Below, in pieces: positions 23,224 to 33,744 of a stretch of 64,000 bases of DNA (positions are counted from its first letter, which is position 1; every line of letters starts with the position of its first letter). Made by a program: the position numbers and the translations under genes. The notes beneath the pieces are model-generated. The model worked only from the letters and a program-made list of their open reading frames with translations, searched no databases and was not told the DNA's origin. The DNA comes from Nemania diffusa (lineage: Eukaryota > Ascomycota > Sordariomycetes > Xylariales > Xylariaceae). Location of the stretch: assembly GCA_038501195.1 (NCBI GenBank), contig JBBPUQ010000006.1, positions 4,278,001-4,342,000 of the forward strand, read 5' to 3'.

Positions 23224-24198
23224 TTAATTACCATTAACAGGCAGGTAGCTGGCCTTGTTATCGCGCCACTTGATCCACGTCACACCGTCGAAGAGCGGCA
23301 GCAGAACGACATCCACGCGCTCGTCATCCTTGCAGAAGTCGCAGAACTTGCGCAGCGCCTTTCCGTTCTCCGTCCAGTACGGCCGCACCTTGGCCGGCAG
23401 CTGGGGGTTCGCATCCGTGGAGATGGTCATGCCTCGTGCGAAGACTAGTCACAGCCGTGGTCAGTACGATACGGCACGCTCACTCCTTAGGGGAGGACAA
23501 GTAATCCTCGTGTGTCAAATGAATGGAAAGCGAGGGTGGGGGGTGCAACTCACCATTGTCGCACATAATCAGACCGCTTGGCGAAAGCAGTTTGTGGTCA
23601 AGGATGTGCTTGACGTAACCCTCGTAACCCTCCTTGTTCGCGTCGACGAAGATGAGGTCGAATTGCCCCGTGAGCTTCTTCAACGACTCGCCGGCTGGGC
23701 CCTCGATCAGCTTCACGCGATCGTTGAGGTCGTACTTGTTGAAAGTCTCTCGGCTCGCCGCGATCATCTTGGGGTCGAGCTCTAGGGTGATGATCTCGGC
23801 TTTGTTCTTCTCCGTCGCCTCGTACCACGCGAGGGCGCTGTAGCCTGTGTAGCACCCAATCTCAAGGACTGGAGGGAGGGCGTATTAGGCGCTAAGTCCT
23901 GTGTGGCTATTAGGGGGATAGGCGAGCTTACCTCTTCGTGCGCCGATGAATTCGGCGAGGAACTTCATCGTTGAGTTCTGTAAGGGCGAGGACATCTTAT
24001 CTGCGTCCTCGAACCTGTCGCAGGTCCAGTCCCATAGCTCATTGGAGGCAGGAGACACGTCGTTGGACTTCTTCGTGCAGTACTCGGAGACCTGGGCTGA
24101 GATCTCAGGCTAGGAGGGTCAGTTAGTAGCCGTTCTTGACGAAATGCTAGGAGACTGATGTTGATACGTACAGTGAATGATAGAACACTAGACAACAT
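23224..24198 (-). CDS. SAM-dependent O-methyltransferase, caffeoyl-CoA OMT type
   Basis: Four exons: 24198-24172, 24109-23932, 23868-23554 and 23444-23224. Introns are 62, 63 and 109 bp, with donors GTACGT, GTAAGC and GTGAGT. The protein has 246 residues. Class I methyltransferase motifs are clear: VLEIGCYTGYSALAW (69-83) binds SAM, ITLELDPKM holds the acidic ribose-binding residue, FVDANKEGY (143-150) carries the metal-binding Asp144, and MCDN (170-173) completes the site. These are typical of the cation-dependent caffeoyl-CoA/catechol OMT family (Methyltransf_3). The first exon encodes only nine residues. Fungal members methylate phenolic metabolites or unknown catechols, and no pathway partner lies next to it. 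The protein is soluble, with no targeting signal. Confidence 0.9.
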
Positions 24199-25933
24199 GT
24201 TGACGGTGATGTACAATATAGTAGATAAGAGATGATGATATTAGCTCAAAGCTAGTTTGAAGTGTAGACAAGTCTGGGTATAGTTTGTATGCTGATTTTG
24301 ATGCTGATGCTGATGCTGATGAGTATTGTAGTCTTTACTCTAGGAATCTGCAACCCTTTTATATCCCAAAGTCAGACTCGATCTCATCGCCATCGAGAAG
24401 TTGGATAGCTCTCAAGTCTCGCCGCAGCGCGCGTCATGACTCCATTCAGACCATTCGCACACCGAATACCAAAACGCTGCTCGTCATCGTCGCGGTGAAG
24501 CCTCAATCTCCTCAAGTTCCGATGTGCAATCTTCGTAAGGCCTCCTTTTCCTAAGTTGAAGATCATCACGGAAGGGTGTCCGTAGTAACGATCGTCATCG
24601 ACGATCAGGTGCGCGACCATAAATCAACCGCCGACTTGTCAGTACTTTCATATTGTGCAGTGTCGAACAAACTGTTAAGAGGATGATAGGTTGAGCGGGT
24701 TGAGGTTGTATTACCGAAACAGTATAGAGCGACGTGATGTTATAGGTGACGTACCAATACAGGGTAGAGGAGAAGAAGGTTTAACAGTCATTACTAAAGT
24801 ATAGATATAATCTATAATGCGATGTTCGTCTGCTTCTTAGTTTGGTTTTAGAGTTACGTTCCGGTATGTAGATCTATAAGCCACAGTCGTAATTCAGATA
24901 GGGGCGATGACCAGTCGGTTGAATACCTTCACCGTCTGACATTTGTAGTCATCATCCTCTTCAGTTACTTCGATAATGGGTTAGATATTTTTAGTGCAAG
25001 GTGTTGAAGTTCCCCTACGCGTGCTATCTAGGATCTTTTAGAAAGTCTTACTGTTTAGATGCCTGTATTGAACCATAGCATTGAACGATATACAACTATA
25101 TCTCATTAGCACCCCAGTAGCTGACAGTCCTCGAAATGATAGTTACGGCCATCAACTGATAATCGATCATCTCTTAAAAAATAATCTTAATCTAAACGTA
25201 TACAGACGACTGCCAAGATGGCGTTGGCGTATTCACTCCACATGGCAATTAATTGCCACCTCGGGACACCCCGACTTCCACTAATCAATTAGCATTTTCT
25301 GGGGTGCTGAGGAATGGATTAGGTAGTCTTAAATAGGCCATTCCTAGATCTAAATGCTACTAAATTAGTGAAAATGGTTAGTGTGATGCGGCTCCTGAGT
25401 TTCGGAGAGCGAATCTTGCAGTATAACGTCACACAACTGAAAATCTTGATACAAGATATGATATCGCCGATCTGTTCTATATGGAGTGAAAATGCAGTGT
25501 GATCCATGAATTATCTATCTAGATAGAGTTTGACTATCATTTCTATATGCGACAGCGTAACGGAGAGGGGTAAACCTCTACGAGTCCTACACAAATATGG
25601 TAGATCCTATGTGGAAGCAAAATCCAGCTATGCCAGCATTAAGAATGCACGTCTAGAAAGCCAATTGGCCCTGCTGTATTAGGAGACAGTATGCCTATAC
25701 TCGTAGTAGAGGAGTCGCACCTCTTTCTTTTACGTGTGTCAAGAGTTTTAGTTGTATGATTGTAACTTGTATTCTAAGCCGGTTCCCGCTTCGTTCTAAT
25801 ACTGACAGCTTGCGTTAAAGATTCTTTCAGCATTATTTTCAAGGACACTAACTATCCTCGTAGGAAACTGTTAAGGAGATTTATGAATAGATCCTGTCTG
25901 TAGTTGACATCATTCTACATACTAATTACCCAT
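24199..25933. other. Intergenic region
   Basis: It starts with the O-methyltransferase promoter, which holds a GATGCT tract at about 24290-24322. I see no supported coding sequence in the rest. Confidence 0.45.
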
Positions 25934-27362
25934 TTATGCCCGAGCAAGAAGTCGAGGCCCAGTCAAGCAGAGGCGAGCCGCAATCAACACCAAGCTCCCC
26001 GCAACCACAGTGCTCCCGCCATAGGCTTGTGCGTGTAGATAATTTCCACCGTCTTCACCAATTAGGACACCTGCTATGGGAGGCCCAATCAGGGTGGACA
26101 CAGAGACAATGGTAAAGCACATGCCGTTGCGCGTACCAATTTTGCCGAGGTCTTGCGTAAGACTCGACAGAGCAATGGCAAACATACTCTGCACGCCGGA
26201 TGCGAAAAGGCCGTAAACAACGGCAAATGCGATTTGGCCTCCTTCATCGCGAACTCCGATCCACCCAAACAGGAGAACCCCTGACCCGAAAGCGCACGGT
26301 ATGATTGCATTTAGAGCACCAACGTACTTATCGGCAATCAGCGCAGGTAGGATGCGCCCAACATAGCCAACGCCATTGATGATGAGAATTAGGTTTATAG
26401 ACTCGGTATACGTTAAACCGATAATATCTCGAGCATATGCCCCAATCTATAGCGTCCATTAGAATACCATACTGTAATATAGGGATTTGGCGGGTATAAC
26501 TTACGTAGTAGAACGCAAAATACAGGCCCAAGAAGTTGAGAAATGTTCCCAAGCAGTATAGAACGTAGGCCGGCTCCTTAAACGCAGCCCAATCAACCAT
26601 GGGGCCTGAAGGGCGTGGTGGGAGTCGTGGTTTCAGTAGCGCAAACGCCAAGCTACTGGTGAAGAGGGTGATGAACCCTAGGATGCGAACAGTCCAGCCA
26701 AAGCCAACAATTGGAAGCAGCTTTTGGACAACAACGGGATAGATGAGACTTCCGGTCGCGGACCCCGCAGCGGCCACGCCCATCGCAAACGACTTCCAGA
26801 AGCTGAAATAGGTGCCCACGAGTGAGATGGTAGGGCAGAACAGCAAGCCGTTGCCGATGCCGACTAGAAAGCCTTGAGTAAGCAGTACGTGCCAGTACTG
26901 CGTGGAAATGGACGTCAAAAAGATCCCCAGGATATGCGTAACATAGCCCACGAACGTGACAGGACGGAACCGTCCTGCGTCGAGAGCTCGCCCCGAAAAC
27001 GCGCCAATGGCGAACAGCAGAAAGATCTGAACTGAACCTATCCACGATATGACGGATCGCGATTCATGTAGAGCGCCGGTGTAGTACGACTGAAACACGC
27101 CAAATGAGTTCACGAATCCCCAGGTGTTGAAGATGACGAGGTGGCCCATGGCGACTTGCGTCCAAGCCACGATGCCACCATCTGGGGGTGGCGGCGGCGG
27201 CGGTTGGTCTGCATCTTCTTCCACTGGGACATGCCAGATCCGTTCCCACCATCGTCTCTCCTTTCTTGGCTTCTCTCTGAAGGACGCTTCTGCGCTGTCT
27301 TGTTGGGGGGTATACCCATCTCTCGTCAATGCGCCCGTACTATTCTGCTGATGTTGGTCCAT
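25934..27362 (-). CDS. MFS transporter, monocarboxylate porter (MCT) type
   Basis: Two exons: 27362-26505 and 26446-25934. The 58-bp intron has donor GTAAGT, acceptor CTATAG and a TTCTAAT branch; the protein has 456 residues. After a charged, proline-rich cytoplasmic N terminus (about 70 residues) comes PDGGIVAWTQVAMGHLVIFN, the MCT-family signature at the start of helix 1. Hydrophobic segments fit 12 membrane helices, with the usual basic inter-domain loop (LKPRLPPRP). Helix 5 contains MGVAAAGSATGSL. The final 20 residues are short and hydrophobic to basic. Substrates in fungi include carboxylates and riboflavin, but many members are uncharacterised, so the cargo is not predicted. The start was chosen at MDQHQQN, the first ATG before the soluble tail. 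Confidence 0.88.
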
Positions 27363-28117
27363 CGTCAATGTATACCTCGGCGTTTCCGCAGAGGTAATAG
27401 GTGGGTATAGGCTAGTTCGAGATTGGGTCCAAGAAAAATGAATTAGCGAAGATGGAAGCGTGTAAACGGAATCGCGCAACGTCTAGACTAGGACCCCCGG
27501 TTATTCAGTAAGTATTCGCACAATTTAGTCGGTGGCAGAATTAATATTGCCGATTGTTGAGTGACGCAAACGAGCAGTATCAGGAAGCACTTACAATACA
27601 GGGATCTGCGCTACAGTTCTTTACCGAGCGCGCGGATCAGCGACGGTGACGATATTCCCATGCACGATACACTCTGCATAAGTACTGTCAAAAACGAGGG
27701 GTAGCAACAGTGGCGCCTATCTAAAAGTTAATCTATCTAGACATGGCATGTCAAGATCTGTGTGTTACGTAGCTGCATAATCCGAAGCTGGATAGAGTTG
27801 ACACCCACGACTGAATTCCTCTTCTGTTTGGTTATTTTTTATTAGTTCTCCCCTATACCCAGCTAGACATAGCTATATCATGCACGCTCTGCCTAATAAT
27901 ACAAGTGAATGTAACATCTCCCCGGCGTCTTACTACAAGATCTACACAGCACTGCCTGGTATAGCTGGGTAGGGGTATGAATGCTGGTCGTCTGGCAAAA
28001 GATCGGTGATTATCCCCGCATCAAATCCCCAAACATACACACCATCTGCACTAGATACCATCTGCCTAGCTCAGTATCTGTGGCAACCAACAGCGCCTGT
28101 TTAGAGGCCGCGACCAC
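27363..28117. other. Intergenic region
   Basis: It holds the MFS promoter and the 3' end of the GFA gene. No other gene is seen. Confidence 0.4.
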
Positions 28118-28702
28118 CTATTCCTCCAATTTTTCCCCACCGCGCACAAACTTGTACTTGATAGTGCCCTCGAGATCTGGCTCCCAGGGGTGCCGATGCA
28201 TCGCAAAGCCTTCCATTTCCGGCTCCGGGATGCGCGGGAAGATGCCCATCTTGACAATCACCTTACCAGGCGACAGGGGCGTTTCGGACTTGATCGGACT
28301 AGCAGGGTCAGCTATTATTGCACCTACACCACTACCACTGTCGGGACTGATCGATCTCGGTAAAGCGCAAGATGACGCCGGTGGCACTCACTTTCCATCC
28401 ACGCTGCAAAACGAGCGGAACACGGGATTCCCCGAGGCCGTGTCGTAGTCGCTGTACGTCTTCAGCGTGCCTGCGTTATCTTGGATCTCGACCTTGTCTT
28501 CCTCGATGATGAGGTTGGCCGATACGTAGCTCCCGGCTACCTTGCGGCAGTTGGAGCAGTGGCAGAGATGGCCGCGCCGGCCAGTGAAGAGCTCCTTGTC
28601 CTTGATTGTGACGCGGATGGAGCCGCATAGACAAGTCCCCGTCAGACCCTGTTCGAATTCCGCGATGGGGTGGCCGTTTGGGTCTCCGTGTAGTGGTTTC
28701 AT
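28118..28702 (-). CDS. GFA-family zinc protein (CENP-V/GFA domain)
   Basis: Two exons: 28702-28392 and 28298-28118. The 93-bp intron has donor GTGAGT and acceptor GCTAG; the protein has 163 residues. Zinc-binding cysteines are visible as CLC (24, 26), CHCSNC (47, 49, 52) and SFCS (Cys99), the standard Mss4-like layout of the GFA (glutathione-dependent formaldehyde-activating) domain. The second exon continues the family with GKVIVKMGIFPRIPEPEMEG. Founding members assist formaldehyde or glutathione-adduct metabolism. Most fungal copies have no proven reaction. The protein is probably soluble, with no targeting signal. Confidence 0.88.
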
Positions 28703-29212
28703 CTCTGCGGATTGTTAAGTGAGAAGCCTATTTAGATAGGTAGGCAGTTCTCCGAAAATAGATGCGAATGTAGAGAGGTATTGACGTGGTAGCCCATTCG
28801 CTGTCGAAATGGAGATACTTATAAGTACCATAGCCGGCTTAGTCCCGTTAGCTCAGTACCGAACTCCGCCGGGCAGAGTCGGGGAACCTCAAAGATCGGT
28901 TTCACTATCCTGAATTAGAACGGGAATCCTACCTAGGTACCTGGGCCGTGCCGCTTTTAGCCCGCGCATACCGTGAGCCTGGACTGAACCGGGCCGCTTT
29001 TGTATAAGCCCCAAATGAATAAATCGACGTGATTCCCGATGCACGACTTACCGTAACTATACGTAGTAAACATAGGTTGCCGTTCTCATTCTCAAACGGA
29101 TTCCATGAGTTACAGGCTTCACACTCAGCAATTCATTCTGATTACTTAATAGCAATGTGAGGTTGGCTTACCCAGGAGGGGAGAACTCTAATTATCAGAC
29201 AGTCGGCGATAA
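28703..29212. other. Intergenic region
   Basis: It holds the promoter side of the GFA gene and DNA up to the MITE. No gene is seen. Confidence 0.4.
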
Positions 29213-29540
29213 GCGGTTTTCTGCCAATCCGCCAGTCAATTCAATATATGCACGTTTCTTTCTGGTTAGAAGACCTGGTTTGGCATAGCTACTAAACCAG
29301 ACCTTCTGGCTATACTAGACACTCAAGCTAAACCAGTTCTTCTGACTAGACCTAACCTTTTGGCTACACCAGACATTTAAGTAGGTAACCATATGTTATG
29401 CTTAGTAATCCCTACTTAAGTATTGTGTAACCAGGTGTCTCACAAGTATAGCGGTGTTAAGGGGTGTTAGGAGTTATTAGGGGGTAGAAAAAAGCAATTA
29501 AAAAAAACGTCAGTTGACTGGCGGACTGGCAGAAAACTGC
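29213..29540. mobile_element. MITE-like element with 29-bp terminal inverted repeats and TAA target duplication
   Basis: The left end (29213-29241, starting GCGGTTTTCTGCC) and the reverse complement of the right end (29512-29540, starting GCAGTTTTCTGCC) match at 26 of 29 positions. The three differences are all transitions. TAA flanks both ends directly (29210-29212 and 29541-29543), as expected for a 3-bp TWA target-site duplication of the PIF/Harbinger type. The 328-bp element has no coding capacity. Inside are short inverted and direct copies of CTGGTTT/AAACCAG-like words. It sits about 100 bp before the ATG of the F-box gene, so it may contribute promoter sequence. Confidence 0.8.
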
Positions 29541-29641
29541 TAACCGCGCACCATAAATCATGTGTGGCTGAAACAATATATAGCTACCTTATATACGGAC
29601 ATTTTAGTCTGAGGCACCTGATTGCCCATTCTTCTTTTCGT

Positions 29642-30607
29642 ATGCCTCGGTCTCTCAAAATGCCCGTCGTACTGAACACAGCACAGCTCAACCGAGAGGA
29701 GCTCCAAGAACATACGTATCGGAAGGTAAGAAATGTCGACAATACCTTGGACGACGCTGATTTGGAAACTCGATGTCCTCTCGATCATGGACGACACGCC
29801 ATTCAACCGCGGCATGGCATGGGCCAATTGGACAAGCTTCCTCTGGAGATCGTCACCGAGATACTCCTCTTGCTTGATTTGCCGACTCTGACTGTTTTCC
29901 GGAGAGTAAATCATCGCGCAATAATCCTTATCGATTCAATCTATCAGTTCAGAATGATACTGAAGCATTGCCCAAATATCCTTCGTGCTATTATTAGCAT
30001 TAATGCAAGATTTTTTACCTGCCAGGCTTTATACGAGACGCTTTCAACCGACAAATGCGCCACTTGTGATCACTTCGGCTACTATCTCTACCTTATCACT
30101 TGTAAACGTGTGTGCTATGTTTGCTTCACGTCAAATCCTAACTACTTCCCTGTTTCATCGAGGCATGCGACCAAAGAGACAGGTCTCAAGATAAAAGAAC
30201 TCAAGCAATGCCTACCGCATGTCTCCAGTCTACCCGGACGATACACCGGATTCGATAAATTGGCGAGGAGCAGGAGTCTAATATTCGACCGGCAAAGTAT
30301 GGTCGAAGTTGCACGAAATAGCCTTGTTCACAGACCTGGCGAGAGAATCCGACAACAAGACCGCACGACGGCAGAGCCTCGAAGATATATGTCAATTATT
30401 TCAGCACCCTACTTCTTTTCATCAGCCCAATCAGCTGATTGGGGCTACTTTTGCACTAGATGCCAAGAAAGTATAGACCCTGCCACATTTTTCAGAATCA
30501 AGTTTACAAAAGGCGGCATTATTGAACACCTCAAGTGGCATGGAGTGAAGATGACAGTGAGCGAACCGAGCATACCTGACAGGCCTGCCATCTTATTTCC
30601 CACTTAA
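29642..30607 (+). CDS. F-box protein with C-terminal cysteine pairs
   Basis: Single-exon frame of 321 residues from the ATG at 29642 (MPRSLKMPVV). The frame is open upstream, but only from a GTG. An F-box lies at about residues 62-100: LDKLPLEIVTEILLLLDLPT, then LTVFRRVNHRAIILI. F-box proteins tie substrates to the Skp1-cullin E3 ubiquitin ligase. The middle has cysteine pairs CATCDHFGYY and CKRVCYVC, and the C terminus has YFCTRCQESIDPATFF, so one or more small zinc sites are possible. This pattern recurs in large lineage-specific fungal F-box families with no known substrates. Codon usage is more AT-rich than that of the housekeeping genes nearby. Confidence 0.78.
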   Translation: MPRSLKMPVVLNTAQLNREELQEHTYRKVRNVDNTLDDADLETRCPLDHGRHAIQPRHGMGQLDKLPLEIVTEILLLLDLPTLTVFRRVNHRAIILIDSIYQFRMILKHCPNILRAIISINARFFTCQALYETLSTDKCATCDHFGYYLYLITCKRVCYVCFTSNPNYFPVSSRHATKETGLKIKELKQCLPHVSSLPGRYTGFDKLARSRSLIFDRQSMVEVARNSLVHRPGERIRQQDRTTAEPRRYMSIISAPYFFSSAQSADWGYFCTRCQESIDPATFFRIKFTKGGIIEHLKWHGVKMTVSEPSIPDRPAILFPT

Positions 30608-32064
30608 GTAGCGACACGTAATATCGATGACCAGGCAAACGACAGCACGACAACTTGGTGTCCCTATCCTCCCTGCGCTCTGCCATTATTTTAGGGAGAA
30701 GATTACATCGCTTCTGGCGCTTCATTTCACTTTTCCCTTCCTTCACCATGTGGCTTTTACACATGTGTTTTGCTTCAGGAAACCAGTCCTTTTCAATAGG
30801 TGTACATTTGACATTGGTTCCATGGCGCTCCGGGCATTACTTGAATTCCTCCTCCTTCGCACAACCACATATGTACTCGCGGTGGAAAGTTTTACACATA
30901 GTAGCAGGGTGGGCGGTATGTAGCAGTGGGTAGCTGCAAATCTGATTGGATTCAGAATATCGAGGTGAGAATGAAACCTTTATTGTTAAATACCTGGGCA
31001 TCTTACCAAGACGCGGTGAGCCAATATTCCAATTTGGGCTGGATAGTAGACGGCTTTGTTCGGGAAACTCGGACGCATTGGCTTGGGATGAAGATTCGTT
31101 TCTTGCTCAAGTGGAGGACCAATTGTCAAAGTAGGTGCTTGGTTATCCTGTTGATTACCGACAGGGCGTGGCAAGCTACAGGCTTGTGGCTGTGCCACAA
31201 GCTATATAGCTAGACCACCTTTTCTTCTAGACCTCCTTTCCAGGGATCTGCCTTAGGCTGGGCTACCTGAATCAATCCATAGATATATTGAAGCCAGGAA
31301 TCTCTAGAAGTGCTATTGTGACTATCGTCAAGCCTCTAGAGTGCGGGAGTAAAATGGACTTTGTAGTTGATCTGTCACATATTACAAGAAAGAGCTGGAT
31401 CAGATGTTCGCGCTAAGAAGCGCCTAGCGCACGGCTACCTAGATCGTGTTTACCATTGCTGATTACTATCAACCCCAAGATAACTAATAAAAAAAGAACG
31501 AAAGAATACTTAGAAGACCTCTTTTTGCCCTAATTTACAGTACGCCCTACTCATCTAGAGGCCTGTAGGTTATATTAAGTCGTTATATTGAAACGGAGCG
31601 TGCAAAACACACACCACACGCTAAAGGACTACCTAGCCACGGCCATCGGAATCACTTTTAGACCTTTTAGGGGGGAAAACCATGTATTCTAGTAAAACGA
31701 TTGTATATTCGTATTGAAGCTGACCCCTTAAAAGGCAGCAAGCTACCTATATGTGCCATCTATATGGCCACCTGTACTGGTGAAATCTTCGCTCTTAAAC
31801 TAGCTAAATAAATAAGAAAAAGACGAACTAGGTCTGGCTAACTTAATCAACCTACCCCCCCTGTGACCATGTTACCCACACTGTCTCAGTATCCCAAAGT
31901 TTCCGCCCAAAACCAATAAACCATTCCGTGCATGTCTCGTTGCGAAAAAAAAAAAAACCGCTACTCGCGATAGCATTTAGTACGCGACACCTCCAACTAT
32001 TGTCCCATAAATAAGGACGCTCGTCTATAAATCCCAAGTCATCTGTCTAATCTAGAGGTGGACG
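30608..32064. other. Intergenic region with dispersed repeat
   Basis: No firm gene is seen. A 62-codon frame at 30946-31134 looks protein-like but has no recognised domain. It could be a relic or a short exon. Repeat copy B lies at about 31595-31893, just ahead of the kinase-like gene. Confidence 0.4.
31595..31893 (+). repeat. Dispersed repeat copy B
   Basis: The best-preserved similarity to copy A (4143-4415) runs through AGGACTA...TAGCCACGGCCATC, then GAAATCTTCGCTC, and ends in TGTTACCCACACTGTCTCAGT. The orientation is the same as in the other copies. It ends about 170 bp upstream of the kinase-like gene. Confidence 0.55.
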
Positions 32065-32892
32065 ATGGCTACTAACAATACCACCGCCGAAATTCAGCTC
32101 TTGACAGTGTTGGTCGATTTCAAGGACGAAGATGAGGGCGAATACCGCTTTCTAATTAACAGGAAGGACGTTAAATACGTTACCGTCGACCCAGGCGTTT
32201 TTCCCAAAGATGACCGGACCTTTGCACCAGTACTGGTCCCCTTGCTACCCCCATTCCCTCCCGGCGATTGGACCGAAGGCCACATCTCCAAGGACCCATC
32301 AACTGGACGTCCGATATTCTCACGCACTACAAACCACGTCCTCCCTGGAGTCGAGCACATATGGCACCCTACGCTGATCGACCACCTCGAGCTACAGAAA
32401 CTCGAGCGCTTGCGCCAGAATATCCACATCGTCACGCACCCGCTCTTCAGCCGTCCGGTAGTTGTCAAGTTTGCTGAGTTCCCCTGGCAGATCTCGTACT
32501 ACGAGGCTGAAACTACCGCATACGAATGGATTGAGGGCGGAAGCGTTGGTCCGAAGTTCCTCGGTCACCTCACGGAAGCCGGCAGGGTCATCGGGTTTAT
32601 TCTAGAAAATATTAACGGCGCGCAGACGGCGGGCCCAGAAGACCTAAAAGCCTGCCAGGCCACTTTATCAAGGCTACATTCTTTGGGCATTAAGCATGGC
32701 GATATCAACAAGCATAACTTCCTCGTGCGGGATGGGAAGGCGGTTATTGTCGACTTCGAGACCGCGCGGAAGTCCGAGGACAGGGAAGAGCTTGAGGCGG
32801 AATATCGACGCTTGGAAGAGTCGTTGTGTGATCCGTCATTCAGAGGCGGAGTGGAGATTCATGAGATAAATGAGGATATATTGCATGGATAA
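32065..32892 (+). CDS. Kinase-like (protein kinase/aminoglycoside phosphotransferase fold) protein
   Basis: Single exon, 275 residues, ATG at 32065. The small C-terminal kinase-like region begins with VVVKF (Lys135). It has the catalytic-loop signature HGDINKHNFLV (Asp213, Asn218) and a metal-binding VDFETA (Asp230), in the place of DFG. This is the layout of the phosphotransferase-enzyme family (APH/choline-kinase-like and fungal small-kinase proteins). The N-terminal 100 residues are unrelated to kinases and include RRDV-type beta-rich text (VDFKDEDEGEYRFLI). Nearby helices (LEAEYRRLEESL) end the protein without a full kinase C-lobe. It may be an atypical kinase with an unknown substrate, or a pseudokinase. 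Confidence 0.75.
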   Translation: MATNNTTAEIQLLTVLVDFKDEDEGEYRFLINRKDVKYVTVDPGVFPKDDRTFAPVLVPLLPPFPPGDWTEGHISKDPSTGRPIFSRTTNHVLPGVEHIWHPTLIDHLELQKLERLRQNIHIVTHPLFSRPVVVKFAEFPWQISYYEAETTAYEWIEGGSVGPKFLGHLTEAGRVIGFILENINGAQTAGPEDLKACQATLSRLHSLGIKHGDINKHNFLVRDGKAVIVDFETARKSEDREELEAEYRRLEESLCDPSFRGGVEIHEINEDILHG

Positions 32893-33744
32893 CGCTCATT
32901 GGAAACAGCGCACTCTAATAATCTCATCAAGCAAACAGTACTGTATTGTTTATAGTAGCCTATGACGAGTGTCACGCCGCAAAGGCACTCACATTAATCA
33001 CAGCCTAAGACCTCCGACTTCGGTAGGGGCTAAACACTGTACCTAGCCAACACCTTATTCAAGACCTACCTTGATCCAACTGAGACACCCTAAAGCTGTA
33101 GGCAAAGCTATTAGAGGAAGACGGCCACGAGGCCCTTAGAAGGTTCCAGAAGGACTCATAACGGGAGGACTATTCTCATCCCTTAGAAATGTGTAGACCA
33201 GGTCATAAGAATCTTTAGACCCTAAGAGAATTATTAACTAAATAGCATAGTGTATGTTTAGGCAATGACTCATATGAGACCTGTAAACTGACAAGGTTCC
33301 CACGTTAACAGCCTTCTACTTTTGGTAAATTTATGGTATAACGTTGCAGGTCTGTTCAGTGATAGTCTGTGTGCTTTATCAAGTGGATACACCAGAAAAG
33401 AAAGATATGGCTGTCGCCCAAGTTTCCAGGTAATTGTTATTACAAGGCCTTTTAATTATATAATTCTTCCTGTCAAATATAATGAATTGCCACGCTGATA
33501 ATTAAAACATGTTACTAATCAAACTTTGAGTTAAGTAAAGAAACCTAGTTGGTTAGTCAAACAAGCGTCTTTTTGCAATTAAGGCAGCTAGAACAAGTTA
33601 CAAGGCTATTATTATTTGATTTATTTTGTTTGCGAAGAGCGCTGCTCTAGGGTTGTAGACAACAACGACGAAGAGTACCTGAGGAGATGGGGACCACATG
33701 AAAACTGACCTACTCTAATGATATAATCTAATAGACAGTCGGGA
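32893..33744. other. Convergent intergenic region
   Basis: This lies between the 3' ends of the kinase-like gene (+) and the DUF3176 gene (-). No gene is seen. Confidence 0.4.

Noticed and set aside
30946..31134. 62-codon frame downstream of the F-box gene that reads like protein
   Set aside because: Too short and without a domain. No convincing splice to the F-box gene or to the kinase-like gene.
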